Of a stretch of 64,000 bases of DNA, positions 18,229-26,399 are shown one piece after another (the stretch's first letter is position 1; each line of letters starts with the position of its first letter). The notes under the pieces were generated by a model. The model searched no databases. It was not told where the DNA came from and saw only the letters and a list, made by a program, of their open reading frames with translations. The position numbers were made by a program, and so were the translations under genes. This DNA is from Pseudodesulfovibrio indicus (GTDB lineage Bacteria > Desulfobacterota > Desulfovibrionia > Desulfovibrionales > Desulfovibrionaceae): NCBI RefSeq assembly GCF_001563225.1, contig NZ_CP014206.1, forward strand, positions 2,170,001 through 2,234,000, given 5' to 3'.

Positions 18229-19173
18229 ATGAACAGCTTTGACGCCAAGGTCGGCGGGCCGCTGCACGCCGCCGATCTGGATATATTGCAGGTCAACGTC
18301 GGCCTCAGATGCAACCAGGCATGCATTCACTGCCATCTGGAGTGTTCCCCGGCGCGGGACGAGGTGATGTCCGCCGAGACCATGCACCGCATTGCGGGCC
18401 TGGCCGACGCCATCCGCCCGAAGCTGGTGGACATCACCGGCGGCGCGCCCGAACTGAACCCGAACCTGCGCGGTTTCGTTGCCGCACTGGCGGACGCGGG
18501 CCATACGGTCCAGGTGCGCACCAACCTGTCCGCCATGGAGGAGCCGGGGTGCGGCGACTATCCGGAATTTTTCGCCGAGAAGGGCGTGGGACTGGTCGCC
18601 TCCATGCCGTGCTACCTGGAGGAGAACGTGGACCGCATGCGCGGCGAGCACTGCTACGCGAGCTCCATCCGCATGCTCAAGCGGCTGAACGGGCTGGGCT
18701 ACGGCAGGGGAGAGGGTTTGACCCTCGATCTGGTCTTCAACCCCGGCGGCCCGGCGCTCCCTCCGGGCCAGGCGTGCCTGGAGCAGGACTACAAGCGCGA
18801 GATGGCGTCCCGCCACGGCGTGGTCTTCGACCGGCTGCTGACCATCACCAACCTGCCCATCGGCCGGTTCATGAAGACCCTCAAGTCCGAGGGCGGCGAC
18901 GCCGAGTACATGCATCTGCTCGACAGCTCCTTCAATCCCGCCACGGTTTCCGGGCTCATGTGCCGCCATCAGGTGAATGTGGGCTGGGACGGGCGGCTCT
19001 ACGACTGCGATTTCAATCAGGCCCTCGGGCTGCCCCTGGCCGACGGTGCGCCGTCCTCCCTGGACGAATTCGACCTTACGGCCATGGTGGAGCGGGTCAT
19101 CGTCACCGGGCCGCATTGTCTCGGCTGCACGGCAGGGGCGGGATCGAGCTGCGGCGGGGCATTGGACGGCTGA
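18229..19173 (+). CDS. ArsS-like radical SAM / Cys-rich protein (arsenosugar biosynthesis family)
   Basis: 314 residues. The radical SAM cluster motif is CNQACIHCH (C-x3-C-x2-C) near residue 27. The DITGGAPELNP segment and the C-terminal DUF3641-like part, with MCRHQVNVGWDG, YDCDFNQALG and CLGCTAGAGSSCGG, match the ArsS / rSAM-SeCys family. Known relatives add the deoxyadenosyl group to dimethylarsenite. Many members carry selenocysteine near the C-terminus; here the positions read as cysteine. The RBS is AGGTGG. A possible promoter is TTGCCA (18169) with TATATT (18193), spacer 18. The next gene is a carrier, and no arsenite methyltransferase is nearby. The function is family-based; arsenic as substrate is not proven here. 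Confidence 0.82.
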   Translation: MNSFDAKVGGPLHAADLDILQVNVGLRCNQACIHCHLECSPARDEVMSAETMHRIAGLADAIRPKLVDITGGAPELNPNLRGFVAALADAGHTVQVRTNLSAMEEPGCGDYPEFFAEKGVGLVASMPCYLEENVDRMRGEHCYASSIRMLKRLNGLGYGRGEGLTLDLVFNPGGPALPPGQACLEQDYKREMASRHGVVFDRLLTITNLPIGRFMKTLKSEGGDAEYMHLLDSSFNPATVSGLMCRHQVNVGWDGRLYDCDFNQALGLPLADGAPSSLDEFDLTAMVERVIVTGPHCLGCTAGAGSSCGGALDG

Positions 19174-19222
19174 TTTTTGTCCCCGCATTGACAAAAACGC
19201 GCTTTTGGGCCACCCCACGGGC

Positions 19223-20146
19223 ATGATTTTCGAAGCCGTACCCCGTCTCATCGAAAAAAACTTCATCCCCATCGCCGTGGCCCTGTGCGCGGTCGCGCTG
19301 GCCTATCCGCCTTCCTTCACCTGGGTGAAGCCGCACATCCCCCTGGGGCTGGGCGTCATCATGTTCGGCATGGGGCTGACCCTGGAGTTCGGCGACTTCG
19401 CCCAGATCCTGCGCAAGTGGCCCGTGGTCGGGCTGGGCATGGTCCTGCAATACGCCATCATGCCCGGGTTGGCCGTGGCCATTTCCTCTGTATTGGGGCT
19501 GCCTGCGGACATCGCCATCGGCATGATCGTGGTCGGGGCGTGTCCCGGCGGCACGGCGTCCAACGTCATCGCCTACCTGGCCAAGGCCAACGTCCCCCTG
19601 TCCGTGACCATGACCCTGGCCTCCACCTGCCTGGCCCCGGTGCTGACCCCGGCCATCATCTATTTCCTTCTGGAACGCCAGGTGGAGATCGAATTCCTGT
19701 CCATGGTCAAGTCCGTGTTCTGGATCGTGGTCTTTCCCCTGATCGACGGGCTGATACTGCGGCGGCTGCTCCGGCGGCGGCTGGAGCCGTTCCTGCGCTG
19801 GTTCCCGTCCCTGTCGATCATCGTCATTGCCTTGCTCATCGCCTGCATCATCGGCCTGAACCAGGCCACCCTCCTCGGATTGCCCTTCCTGGCCCTGCTG
19901 GCCGTGATCCTGCACAACGGGTTCGGCCTGGCCCTTGGCTACGGGCTGGCCCGGCTGGCGCGCTGCCAAAGGCGCGATGCCCGTACCCTGGCCATCGAGG
20001 TGGGCATGCAGAACTCCGGCCTGGGCGTGGCCCTGGCGGTGAAGCATTTCGGCGCGGCTTCGGCTCTGCCGGGCGCGCTTTTCAGCCTGTGGCACAATCT
20101 CTCCGGTGTGGCCCTGGCCAAGCGCTGGCGCTCCCTCGACAAATGA
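19223..20146 (+). CDS. Bile acid:sodium symporter family (BASS) permease
   Basis: 307 residues with eight to ten hydrophobic segments. Family signatures are GVIMFGMGLTLEFGDF at the N-terminus and ACPGGTASNVIAYLAKANV in the middle, followed by QNSGLGVALAVKHF, the usual conserved crossover region. The start ATG at 19223 is preferred because upstream residues in the frame belong to the antisense of arsS. Such carriers move organic anions, often with sodium, inwards. It follows the ArsS-like gene by 49 bases and is probably co-transcribed. The related ACR3 arsenite exporters share the superfamily, but their conserved cysteine pattern is not seen. The substrate is unknown. Confidence 0.85.
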   Translation: MIFEAVPRLIEKNFIPIAVALCAVALAYPPSFTWVKPHIPLGLGVIMFGMGLTLEFGDFAQILRKWPVVGLGMVLQYAIMPGLAVAISSVLGLPADIAIGMIVVGACPGGTASNVIAYLAKANVPLSVTMTLASTCLAPVLTPAIIYFLLERQVEIEFLSMVKSVFWIVVFPLIDGLILRRLLRRRLEPFLRWFPSLSIIVIALLIACIIGLNQATLLGLPFLALLAVILHNGFGLALGYGLARLARCQRRDARTLAIEVGMQNSGLGVALAVKHFGAASALPGALFSLWHNLSGVALAKRWRSLDK

Positions 20147-20275
20147 TTCCTCCGGCGATGCGCTGAAGACCGAATCCTTTTTTTTGCTTGACGAGTGGCA
20201 CGAATTTGATACGAGTATGCATCGATCGATCAACAATCTTGAGTTGTTCTACACACTGCTTATGAGGAGCGTATG

Positions 20276-21022
20276 ATGAAAAAGCTGACTGCCGCCCTTG
20301 CGGCCCTGTGCGTAATTCTTTTCGCGGGCAATGCGTTCGCCCATTTCGGCATGCTCATCCCGGACACCGACGAGCTGACCCAGGAGAAGCGGACCGTCGA
20401 GCTGACCCTGTCCTTCTCCCATCCCTTCGAGGGCCAGGGCATGGTCCTGGAAAAGCCCGCCGCCTTTTTCATGACCGTGGACAACGGCGACCGCGTCGAT
20501 CTGCTGTCCACCCTCAAGGAGACCAAGGTCATGGACTTCCCGGCATGGAAGACTGCGTATACCGCCAAGCGGCCCGGTCTGCTGACCTTCGTCTTCGACC
20601 CGGTCCCCTACAAGGAGGACGCGGAGAACAATTACATCCGGCACATCACCAAGGTCGTGGTGGACGCCTATGGCGAGGGTGAGGAATGGAACACGCCGGT
20701 CGGCCTGGATACCGAGATCGTGCCCCTGACTCGGCCCTTCGGGAACTATGCGGGTAACGTCTTCCAGGGCGTGGTCCTGGTGAACGGCAAGCCCGCTCCC
20801 TACACCCGCGTGGAAGTTGAGTTCTACAACAAGGACGGCAAGCGCCAGGCGCCCAACGACCGCATGGTCACCCAGGAAGTGCTGTGCGACGGCCAGGGCG
20901 TGTTCACCTTCGCTTGTCCCTGGAAGGGATGGTGGGGGTTTGCCGGTCTGAACACCGCCGAGAAGCCCTATGAGGGCCGTGAACTCGAAATGGGCGCTGT
21001 CATTTGGGTTGAAATGAAGTAA
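20276..21022 (+). CDS. DUF4198 (NikK-like) periplasmic protein
   Basis: 248 residues from the second of two adjacent ATGs, which has better spacing to GAGGAG. A signal peptide (KKLTAALAALCVILFAGNAFA) is followed directly by HFGMLIPD, so the mature protein starts with histidine. The domain has the DUF4198 look: FSHPFEGQGM, then a beta-rich end with GVFTFACPWKGWWGFAG. DUF4198 proteins are tied to nickel and cobalt ECF uptake systems, where the N-terminal His is thought to bind metal. ECF ATPase and T subunits are encoded 2 kb downstream, so a link is plausible but not shown. Confidence 0.75.
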   Translation: MKKLTAALAALCVILFAGNAFAHFGMLIPDTDELTQEKRTVELTLSFSHPFEGQGMVLEKPAAFFMTVDNGDRVDLLSTLKETKVMDFPAWKTAYTAKRPGLLTFVFDPVPYKEDAENNYIRHITKVVVDAYGEGEEWNTPVGLDTEIVPLTRPFGNYAGNVFQGVVLVNGKPAPYTRVEVEFYNKDGKRQAPNDRMVTQEVLCDGQGVFTFACPWKGWWGFAGLNTAEKPYEGRELEMGAVIWVEMK

Positions 21023-21065
21023 TGAGCCTGCGCGTCCGGCAAGGGACCCTGGCGCGAACGCAACG

Positions 21066-21503
21066 TCAGGGCTTGCCGGGCGCTTTTTCCAGCATGCGGA
21101 GGAGGATGGGGGTGACCACTTCGTCGGGGATGGCGCCGCAGGCCGCGCCCGCATAAGCCCCCAGAATCGAGCCGATCACCAGGTTGGCTCCGTCCGGGCT
21201 GGCCGCCACCTGGAGCAGGGTGCCGGCCAGCGCGCCCAGGAAGCCGCCCATCACCCAGCCGTCGTTGTTGATCCCTCGATAGGGCTTCAGGCCGCGCCAG
21301 GTGCGCAGGCAGTCCTTGAGGAAAAAGCCGGTGAACCCCCCGAAAAAGGCCCCCAGAAGGGTCAGCAGCATGCCCGGAAACGCGGTGTGCAAGGTCAATC
21401 CGTAGCGGATGGACCCCTCGATGACGCCCGCCAGCGCACCCACGGCCAACAGACCGTGGAAGCTCTTCTCCTTGGTATCCAAAGTGGGAATCAGTTCCCG
21501 CAT
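21066..21503 (-). CDS. Small glycine-rich membrane protein, unknown function
   Basis: 145 residues from the ATG at 21503, which has GGAGGT four bases upstream. A GTG at 21509 lies inside that site and was rejected. Four hydrophobic segments rich in glycine and alanine (for example LLTLLGAFFGGFTGFFLKD and GGFLGALAGTLL) alternate with short charged loops. The pattern is like a glycine-zipper inner-membrane protein. It is convergent to the DUF4198 gene. No family was recognised, and nothing shows its role. Confidence 0.65.
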   Translation of the reverse strand: MRELIPTLDTKEKSFHGLLAVGALAGVIEGSIRYGLTLHTAFPGMLLTLLGAFFGGFTGFFLKDCLRTWRGLKPYRGINNDGWVMGGFLGALAGTLLQVAASPDGANLVIGSILGAYAGAACGAIPDEVVTPILLRMLEKAPGKP

Positions 21504-21615
21504 GCGCACCTCCGTTCCGTCTGGGAAATACTTTCCCGGTTTTCGGTCACCCCTTGAGGATTGCCAGAATTGTGCCGCCCGGAAACGGGTTTTTCCGGTT
21601 CGGGAAAAAACTGTT

Positions 21616-21672
21616 AAACAGCTGTTTGAAAAGGCTTTTCCGTTTTACATTTATTTGGTGCTCGTGTATGGA
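21616..21672 (+). promoter_or_regulatory. Palindromic operator candidate and promoter ahead of the FadL-like gene
   Basis: A perfect 12-bp palindrome AAACAGCTGTTT (21616-21627) is preceded by CTGTTAAACAG. Downstream lie TTTACA (21644-21649), a 17-base spacer and TATGGA (21667-21672). The palindrome is just upstream of the -35 box, where an activator or repressor could bind. The regulator is unknown. Confidence 0.45.
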
Positions 21673-21795
21673 TGGGCAGTTTGTGCAAAAAATAACATCA
21701 ATGTTTCCGGGCGGGATGGCCCGCAGCATCTGGGAGGGTGGCGGAGACATTGACAAGACACCGCCGCAAGCGCGGCGACTGCCTAAGGGGGAAGG

Positions 21796-23016
21796 ATGAA
21801 ACGCGCATCCGCATTCTTTGTTTTCAGTTTCCTGGTCTGTCTGCTGGCGACCACTTCCATGGTCCATGCCGGAGGCTTCGCCCTGTACGAGTGGGGCAAC
21901 CGTGCCCTGGGCATGGGTACGGCCAACTACGCCACCGGCAATGACGCCTCCGTGGTCGCCTACAACCCGGCCCAGATGACCAGGCTCGAGGGAACCAACG
22001 TCTACGCGGGCGTGACGGCCATCTCGCCGTCTTCCGACGTATACATCAACGGCAACAAGAACCAGACCCAGAACCAGGTGTTCCCGGTTCCTCACGGGTA
22101 CGTCACCCACCAGCTCAACGACGATTGGACCTTGGGCGTCGGCGTCTTCACCCGCTTCGGCCTGGGCACCGACTACAACAACGACTGGGCCGGTTCGACC
22201 CTGCTCAAGGACGCCCTGCTCGAGACTTTCTCCCTGAACCCGAGCGCTGCCTACAAGGTCAACGACGACCTCTCCATCGGCGGCGGCATCGAGATCATCA
22301 AGGGCAGCTTCATCGTGCGCAAGGACTTGCCCGCGGCATTCGGCAGCGGCGGCCTGAAGACCGACGTGAGCGGCACCTCCGTGGCCTTCAACCTCGGTCT
22401 GCTCTACGACATCAACGATATGCTTTCCCTGGGCGTGTCCTACCGTTCTCCCGTCCATTTCGAGGGTGAAGGCAGTGCCCAAGTCACGGGCAACGGGTTC
22501 GGCCTGAACGCCGACGGCAACTGCAAGATGACCGCCGACTTCCCGGCCAGCTACAACCTCGGCCTCGGCTTCACGCCCATCGAGGACCTGACCATCGAGT
22601 TCGACGTGGTCTACACCCAGTGGGAGCAGTTCGACCGCATCGAGTTCGACTTCTCCGGGTTCACCCTTCCCGACAAGAGCGAGGACTTCAACTACAAGTC
22701 CACCTGGCGCTTCCAGTTGGGGGCTGAATACCTGTTCACGGATTACTTCGCCTTGCGCGCGGGTTACGTCTACGACCAAACCCCGACCCGCGGGGACTAC
22801 GCCTCCCCGATGCTGCCTGCCAACGACCGCCAGATGTTCACTCTGGGTGCGGGCTACAACTGGGACAAATGGACGCTTGACCTCGCTGGCATGTACATCA
22901 TCACCAAGGCCCGCACCGGCATGACCATGGCTGATGCAGCTGGCACTTCCTACAGCGTGGACTTCAAGGGCGGACGCACCTGGGGTCTGGGCACTTCCAT
23001 CGGCTACAGCTTCTAG
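21796..23016 (+). CDS. OmpP1/FadL/TodX family outer-membrane transport protein
   Basis: 406 residues with a signal peptide ending at HA-GGFALYEWGNRALGMG. This is the classic FadL start: the N-terminal hatch strand, then GTANYATGNDASVVAYNPAQM. The rest is amphipathic beta-strands and ends with an aromatic residue (GYSF). FadL-type barrels let hydrophobic compounds such as long-chain fatty acids or aromatics pass the outer membrane by lateral diffusion. The RBS is AAGGGGGAAGG. A strong terminator follows, so it is likely a single-gene unit. The substrate is not readable from the sequence. Confidence 0.92.
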   Translation: MKRASAFFVFSFLVCLLATTSMVHAGGFALYEWGNRALGMGTANYATGNDASVVAYNPAQMTRLEGTNVYAGVTAISPSSDVYINGNKNQTQNQVFPVPHGYVTHQLNDDWTLGVGVFTRFGLGTDYNNDWAGSTLLKDALLETFSLNPSAAYKVNDDLSIGGGIEIIKGSFIVRKDLPAAFGSGGLKTDVSGTSVAFNLGLLYDINDMLSLGVSYRSPVHFEGEGSAQVTGNGFGLNADGNCKMTADFPASYNLGLGFTPIEDLTIEFDVVYTQWEQFDRIEFDFSGFTLPDKSEDFNYKSTWRFQLGAEYLFTDYFALRAGYVYDQTPTRGDYASPMLPANDRQMFTLGAGYNWDKWTLDLAGMYIITKARTGMTMADAAGTSYSVDFKGGRTWGLGTSIGYSF

Positions 23017-23038
23017 CGGCAGGGCCATGGAGAAAACG

Positions 23039-23066
23039 GCCCCCGCTCAGGCGGGGGCTTTTTTTT
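23039..23066 (+). terminator. Intrinsic terminator of the FadL-like gene
   Basis: GCCCCCGC, loop TCAG, GCGGGGGC, then eight T. It is a canonical rho-independent terminator. Confidence 0.95.
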
Positions 23067-23121
23067 GTTCTTCCGTTGACAGTCTCCCCGAGGATGCTGA
23101 ACTGTTGTTCGAGAGGAAATC

Positions 23122-23862
23122 ATGATCGATCTGAATACCGTGACCTACGCCTATCCTTCCGGCGACGAAGTCCTTTCCGACATATCCCTGGTCCTGCCCA
23201 AGGGCGGGCTGCTCGGGCTGGCCGGGGCCAACGGCAGCGGCAAATCCACGCTGCTCGCCCTCATGGCCGGGTTGTTCGCACCCACCAGGGGATCCCTGGA
23301 AGTGGCGGGGCGGGTCAGTCCCGGCAACGAGGGGTCCATCCGCTCGGTCTGCCGTCTGGTCATGCAGGACGCCGACCTCCAGATCCTGGGGGCCACGGTG
23401 GAGGAGGACCTGCTCCTGGGCCGCAAGCGGTCCGGGGAGGTGGTGGAGGAGGCCCGGGCCATGGCCGAGCGGCTGAACCTGCTCAAGTACTGGGACCACC
23501 CGGTGCAGACCCTGTCCTGGGGAACCAAGCGCAAGCTCTGCCTGGCCGCGGCCCTGCTCGACAAGCCGCGCGTCCTGCTCCTGGACGAGCCGTTTTCCGG
23601 CCTCGATTATCCGGGCATGAAGGAGATGCGCGCCCTTATCCGCGACAACCGCGCCGCAGGGCTGACCCAGGTGGTGGCCAGCCACGACCTGGAGAGCCTC
23701 ATCGACCTCGTGGACGGCCTGGCCGTGCTCGACAACGGCGTGCTGGCCCTGAACGGCCCGGCCGAGACCGTGCTCGACCGCGTGGCGGAACACGGCGTGC
23801 GCGCGCCCGGTTCGTGGACCGCCTGCCGGACCGTCGTCCCCTGGGACGGGGAGCCCGCCTGA
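23122..23862 (+). CDS. ECF-type ABC transporter ATPase (CbiO/EcfA-like)
   Basis: 246 residues. Walker A is GANGSGKST (about 36), the Q-loop is MQDADLQILGATVEEDL and Walker B is RVLLLDEPFSGLD. The H-loop is ASHDLE. The DAD-QIL and EEDL pattern of the Q-loop is typical of ECF ATPases for metals and vitamins. The ABC signature is LSWGTKRKL instead of LSGGxxxR, a notable change. The stop overlaps the ATG of the membrane subunit gene by one base. No second ATPase gene and no S component gene are adjacent. The RBS GAGGAAATC precedes the ATG. Confidence 0.88.
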   Translation: MIDLNTVTYAYPSGDEVLSDISLVLPKGGLLGLAGANGSGKSTLLALMAGLFAPTRGSLEVAGRVSPGNEGSIRSVCRLVMQDADLQILGATVEEDLLLGRKRSGEVVEEARAMAERLNLLKYWDHPVQTLSWGTKRKLCLAAALLDKPRVLLLDEPFSGLDYPGMKEMRALIRDNRAAGLTQVVASHDLESLIDLVDGLAVLDNGVLALNGPAETVLDRVAEHGVRAPGSWTACRTVVPWDGEPA

Positions 23863-24572
23863 TGTCCCCGATTGCAGCCTTTGTCCGGGGGCTGGACCCT
23901 CGGCTCAAGTTGGCGGCCGCCCTGGTCATCGGCCCTTGTCTGTGGAAGGTCCACATCTTCATGGCGGTGGCCTGTGCCCTGTTCCTGCTCTTCCTGGCCG
24001 TGCCGCTGGCCGCCGGGCAAGCGGTGGGGGGGAAGATGGTCCGCAGCCTGCTGTCCTTCGTCCTGCTCTGGGTTGCGGTCAAGGGGGGGCTGGACGCGCT
24101 GGGCGGCGTCCCTTCGGAATACATCGCCATGGATGCGGCCCAGTTGTCGGTCCGGCTGACCGCGCTGCTCCTGCTCGGCCTGACCCTGGCCCTGTCCACC
24201 TCGGCCCGGTCCCTCGGCCTGGCCGTGGCCTGGGCGCTGCGTCCGGTCCTCGGGCGAGAGCGCGCCTGGCGCGTGGCCCTGTCCCTCTCGCTGATGGTCC
24301 ATTTTCTGCCCGCCTGCCTGGCCTCCATGTCCCAGGTCCGCGAGGTGGCGGCCCGGCGCTGTCCGGAGGCGGGGTTCTTCGCCCGCATGCGCATCGTGCC
24401 CCAGGCCGTGATCCGCAACCTCGGCCAAAAAACCTGGAACCAGACCCTGGCCGTGGCCTGTCGCCGCCTGGACGGCGCCGATGCCTGGGCTTCGGACTTC
24501 GTCTGGACGGGGCGCGACTGGATTGCCGCTTCGTTCCTGCTCCCCGTCGTGGCCCTGATGCTTTTTCTCTAG
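23862..24572 (+). CDS. ECF transporter transmembrane subunit (CbiQ/EcfT-like)
   Basis: 236 residues with about five membrane segments. The start ATG overlaps the ATPase stop. The family coupling helices are represented by LSTSARSLGLAVAWAL and by MSQVREVAARRCPEAG, where EcfT normally has Ala-Arg-x motifs that dock on the ATPase. The last helix is near the C-terminus. It should form the energising module with the preceding ATPase. The substrate-binding S protein would be encoded elsewhere, or it is replaced by an unknown partner. The assignment to CbiQ rather than to a generic T protein is uncertain. Confidence 0.8.
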   Translation: MSPIAAFVRGLDPRLKLAAALVIGPCLWKVHIFMAVACALFLLFLAVPLAAGQAVGGKMVRSLLSFVLLWVAVKGGLDALGGVPSEYIAMDAAQLSVRLTALLLLGLTLALSTSARSLGLAVAWALRPVLGRERAWRVALSLSLMVHFLPACLASMSQVREVAARRCPEAGFFARMRIVPQAVIRNLGQKTWNQTLAVACRRLDGADAWASDFVWTGRDWIAASFLLPVVALMLFL

Positions 24573-24680
24573 CCCTTTCCGTCCATATTGACGGGCCGAG
24601 CCGTCCTGCCCTAGAGTTTTTCGACCAATGTGGCTCTTTTCTCTGTTCATCGGACCAAATCAGCCCCATGGAGGGGAATC

Positions 24681-25505
24681 ATGTCGACCATATCGCAGAT
24701 GACGCCCGATCAGGCCCGCAGATTCATGGAAGCAGGCAAGCCCGATGCCTACACCCTTCTCGATGTCCGCCAGGACTGGGAATACGAGGAGGACCATCTC
24801 CCCGGAGCGCTGCACATCCCCCTGCCGGAGCTCCCGGACCGCATTCAGGAGTTGGACCCCGAGGGGACGTTGCTCGTCTATTGCGCCTCCGGCGGGCGGA
24901 GCATGGCCGCCGCCGCGTTGTTGGAAGGGCAGGGCTTCGAGGACATCAACAACCTCGTGGGCGGTATGTCCGCCTGGGAAGGCCATTCCGCCTTCGGCCC
25001 CATGGAGCTGGGGCTGGTCGCCTACACAGGGGCGGAAAGCCCGGCCGAGGTGCTGCTCAAGGCCTACGCCATGGAGGACGCCCTCCAGATATTTTACGTG
25101 GAGCGCGCGGACATGGCCGAGACCATGGAGCGCATCCAGCTGTTCATGGAGCTGGCCGGGTTCGAGGACAAGCACAAGGACACCCTGTACGAGCTGTACA
25201 CCCGTGTGGTCGACGAGCCCATGAGCCGGGACGAGTTCGAGGAGACCGCCCTGCGCAACCTGGCCGAGGAGGTCGAGGGCGGGGTACCCATCGGCGAATT
25301 TCTGGATCAGTTTCCGGGGGCCTTCGACGACGACCAGGGCGTGCTCCAGCTCGCCTCCATGGTCGAGGCCCAGGCCCTGGACTACTACCTGCGTTGTGTG
25401 CGGCGGTCCAAGGTGGAGGAGACCCGAAAGGTCCTCCAGATACTGGCCCGCGAGGAGAAGGCCCACCTCAAGGTGCTCGGCAAGCACATGGACCGGCGGG
25501 AATGA
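24681..25505 (+). CDS. Rhodanese domain fused to a ferritin-like (rubrerythrin-type) domain
   Basis: 274 residues from the ATG at 24681, which has GAGGGG six bases upstream. Residues about 1-110 form a rhodanese with the active loop CASGGRS (Cys72, CxxGxR type). Residues about 125-270 are helical, with spaced EE, ExxH-like and KAHLK motifs such as AREEKAHLK, typical of ferritin-like diiron folds. Such fusions may link sulfur transfer with peroxide or iron handling in anaerobes. The upstream TM-gene end is 108 bases away. No partner is obvious. The metal ligands were judged only by eye. Confidence 0.85.
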   Translation: MSTISQMTPDQARRFMEAGKPDAYTLLDVRQDWEYEEDHLPGALHIPLPELPDRIQELDPEGTLLVYCASGGRSMAAAALLEGQGFEDINNLVGGMSAWEGHSAFGPMELGLVAYTGAESPAEVLLKAYAMEDALQIFYVERADMAETMERIQLFMELAGFEDKHKDTLYELYTRVVDEPMSRDEFEETALRNLAEEVEGGVPIGEFLDQFPGAFDDDQGVLQLASMVEAQALDYYLRCVRRSKVEETRKVLQILAREEKAHLKVLGKHMDRRE

Positions 25506-25518
25506 TCCACCGGTCCGG

Positions 25519-26394
25519 CTAGGCCAACTGGGGCCTTCTGCGGCGGAGGTTCGGCACTACGATGCCGAAGATGATCAAACCCGCGCCGCCCATTTGCAGC
25601 CAGACCACCTGCTCCCCCAGAAACGCGGCGGCCGCCGAAAGGGTGATGATCGGTTCGACCGAGGAGAAGATGCACGCGTAGGCGCTGCCGATCTTCTCTA
25701 TGGCCGTGTACAGGAAGGCCACCGCCATCACGCCGGGGATCAGCCCCAGGGCCAGGGCGATGGCCGTCTGCTGGCCGCCGTCCAGCCGCATCCAGGCGGT
25801 GACGTCGCCCGACAGGGTGAAGGAAACCGCCGCACCCAGCATGATGTAGAAGGTCGCCTTGAGGGGACGGATATTCTTGAGCAGCACCTGCATCAGGATC
25901 AGGTATACCGAAAAGGTGGCCATGGCCCCCAGGGCGTAAGCCAGTCCGGTCGGGTCCACCGCGCGCAGGAAGGCGTCGTAGAACACCAGGCAGCAGCCGG
26001 TCATGACCAGCCCCAGCGACAGGAGCATGGTCCGGTTGACGGGCATCTTGAGGAACAGGCCGGAGAGCAGGGTCACGACCATGGGGTGGCCGTACAGGAC
26101 CAGGGCCGTGGTCGAGGCCGGGATGGTCTCCAGCGCCGCCACGAAGCAGGTGGTCTGCGTCCAGTAGGCCACCATCCCCAGAAAAGCGCACTTGGCCAGG
26201 TCGCGCAGGGAGATGCGCAGCAGGGTCCGGTCCTTGGCCAAGAGGTAGAAAAACAGGAGCAGGGTGCCGAAGGAGAATCGGAACTGCATCATCACCGGCC
26301 CGGACATGCCCGCCGCGTAGCCGAGCTTGACCAGGATGGCCATGGAGCCGAAGCAGGCGGCCGAGATGACCGCGAAGACGAGTCCCTGGAACAT
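25519..26394 (-). CDS. DMT superfamily (EamA) permease
   Basis: 291 residues forming ten hydrophobic helices arranged as two EamA repeats (about 1-140 and 150-285). Family features include the N-terminal AAACFGS-like segment, TSALVLYGHPMVVTLLS in repeat one and IFSSVEPIITLSAAAAFLGE in repeat two, the conserved EP-containing helix. These proteins usually export amino acids or metabolites. It starts five bases after tlyA stops, so it ends a thrC-tlyA-permease operon. The substrate is unknown. Confidence 0.9.
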   Translation of the reverse strand: MFQGLVFAVISAACFGSMAILVKLGYAAGMSGPVMMQFRFSFGTLLLFFYLLAKDRTLLRISLRDLAKCAFLGMVAYWTQTTCFVAALETIPASTTALVLYGHPMVVTLLSGLFLKMPVNRTMLLSLGLVMTGCCLVFYDAFLRAVDPTGLAYALGAMATFSVYLILMQVLLKNIRPLKATFYIMLGAAVSFTLSGDVTAWMRLDGGQQTAIALALGLIPGVMAVAFLYTAIEKIGSAYACIFSSVEPIITLSAAAAFLGEQVVWLQMGGAGLIIFGIVVPNLRRRRPQLA

Positions 26395-26399
26395 GGCGG

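Noticed and set aside
19100-19173. Possible selenocysteine at the end of the ArsS-like protein
   Set aside because: The relevant positions are TGC codons. After the terminal TGA the frame stops again within five codons, so there is no coding tail.
21510-21795. Cobalamin-type riboswitch ahead of the FadL-like gene
   Set aside because: Some short segments were suggestive, but the conserved box sequences and helices could not be assembled.
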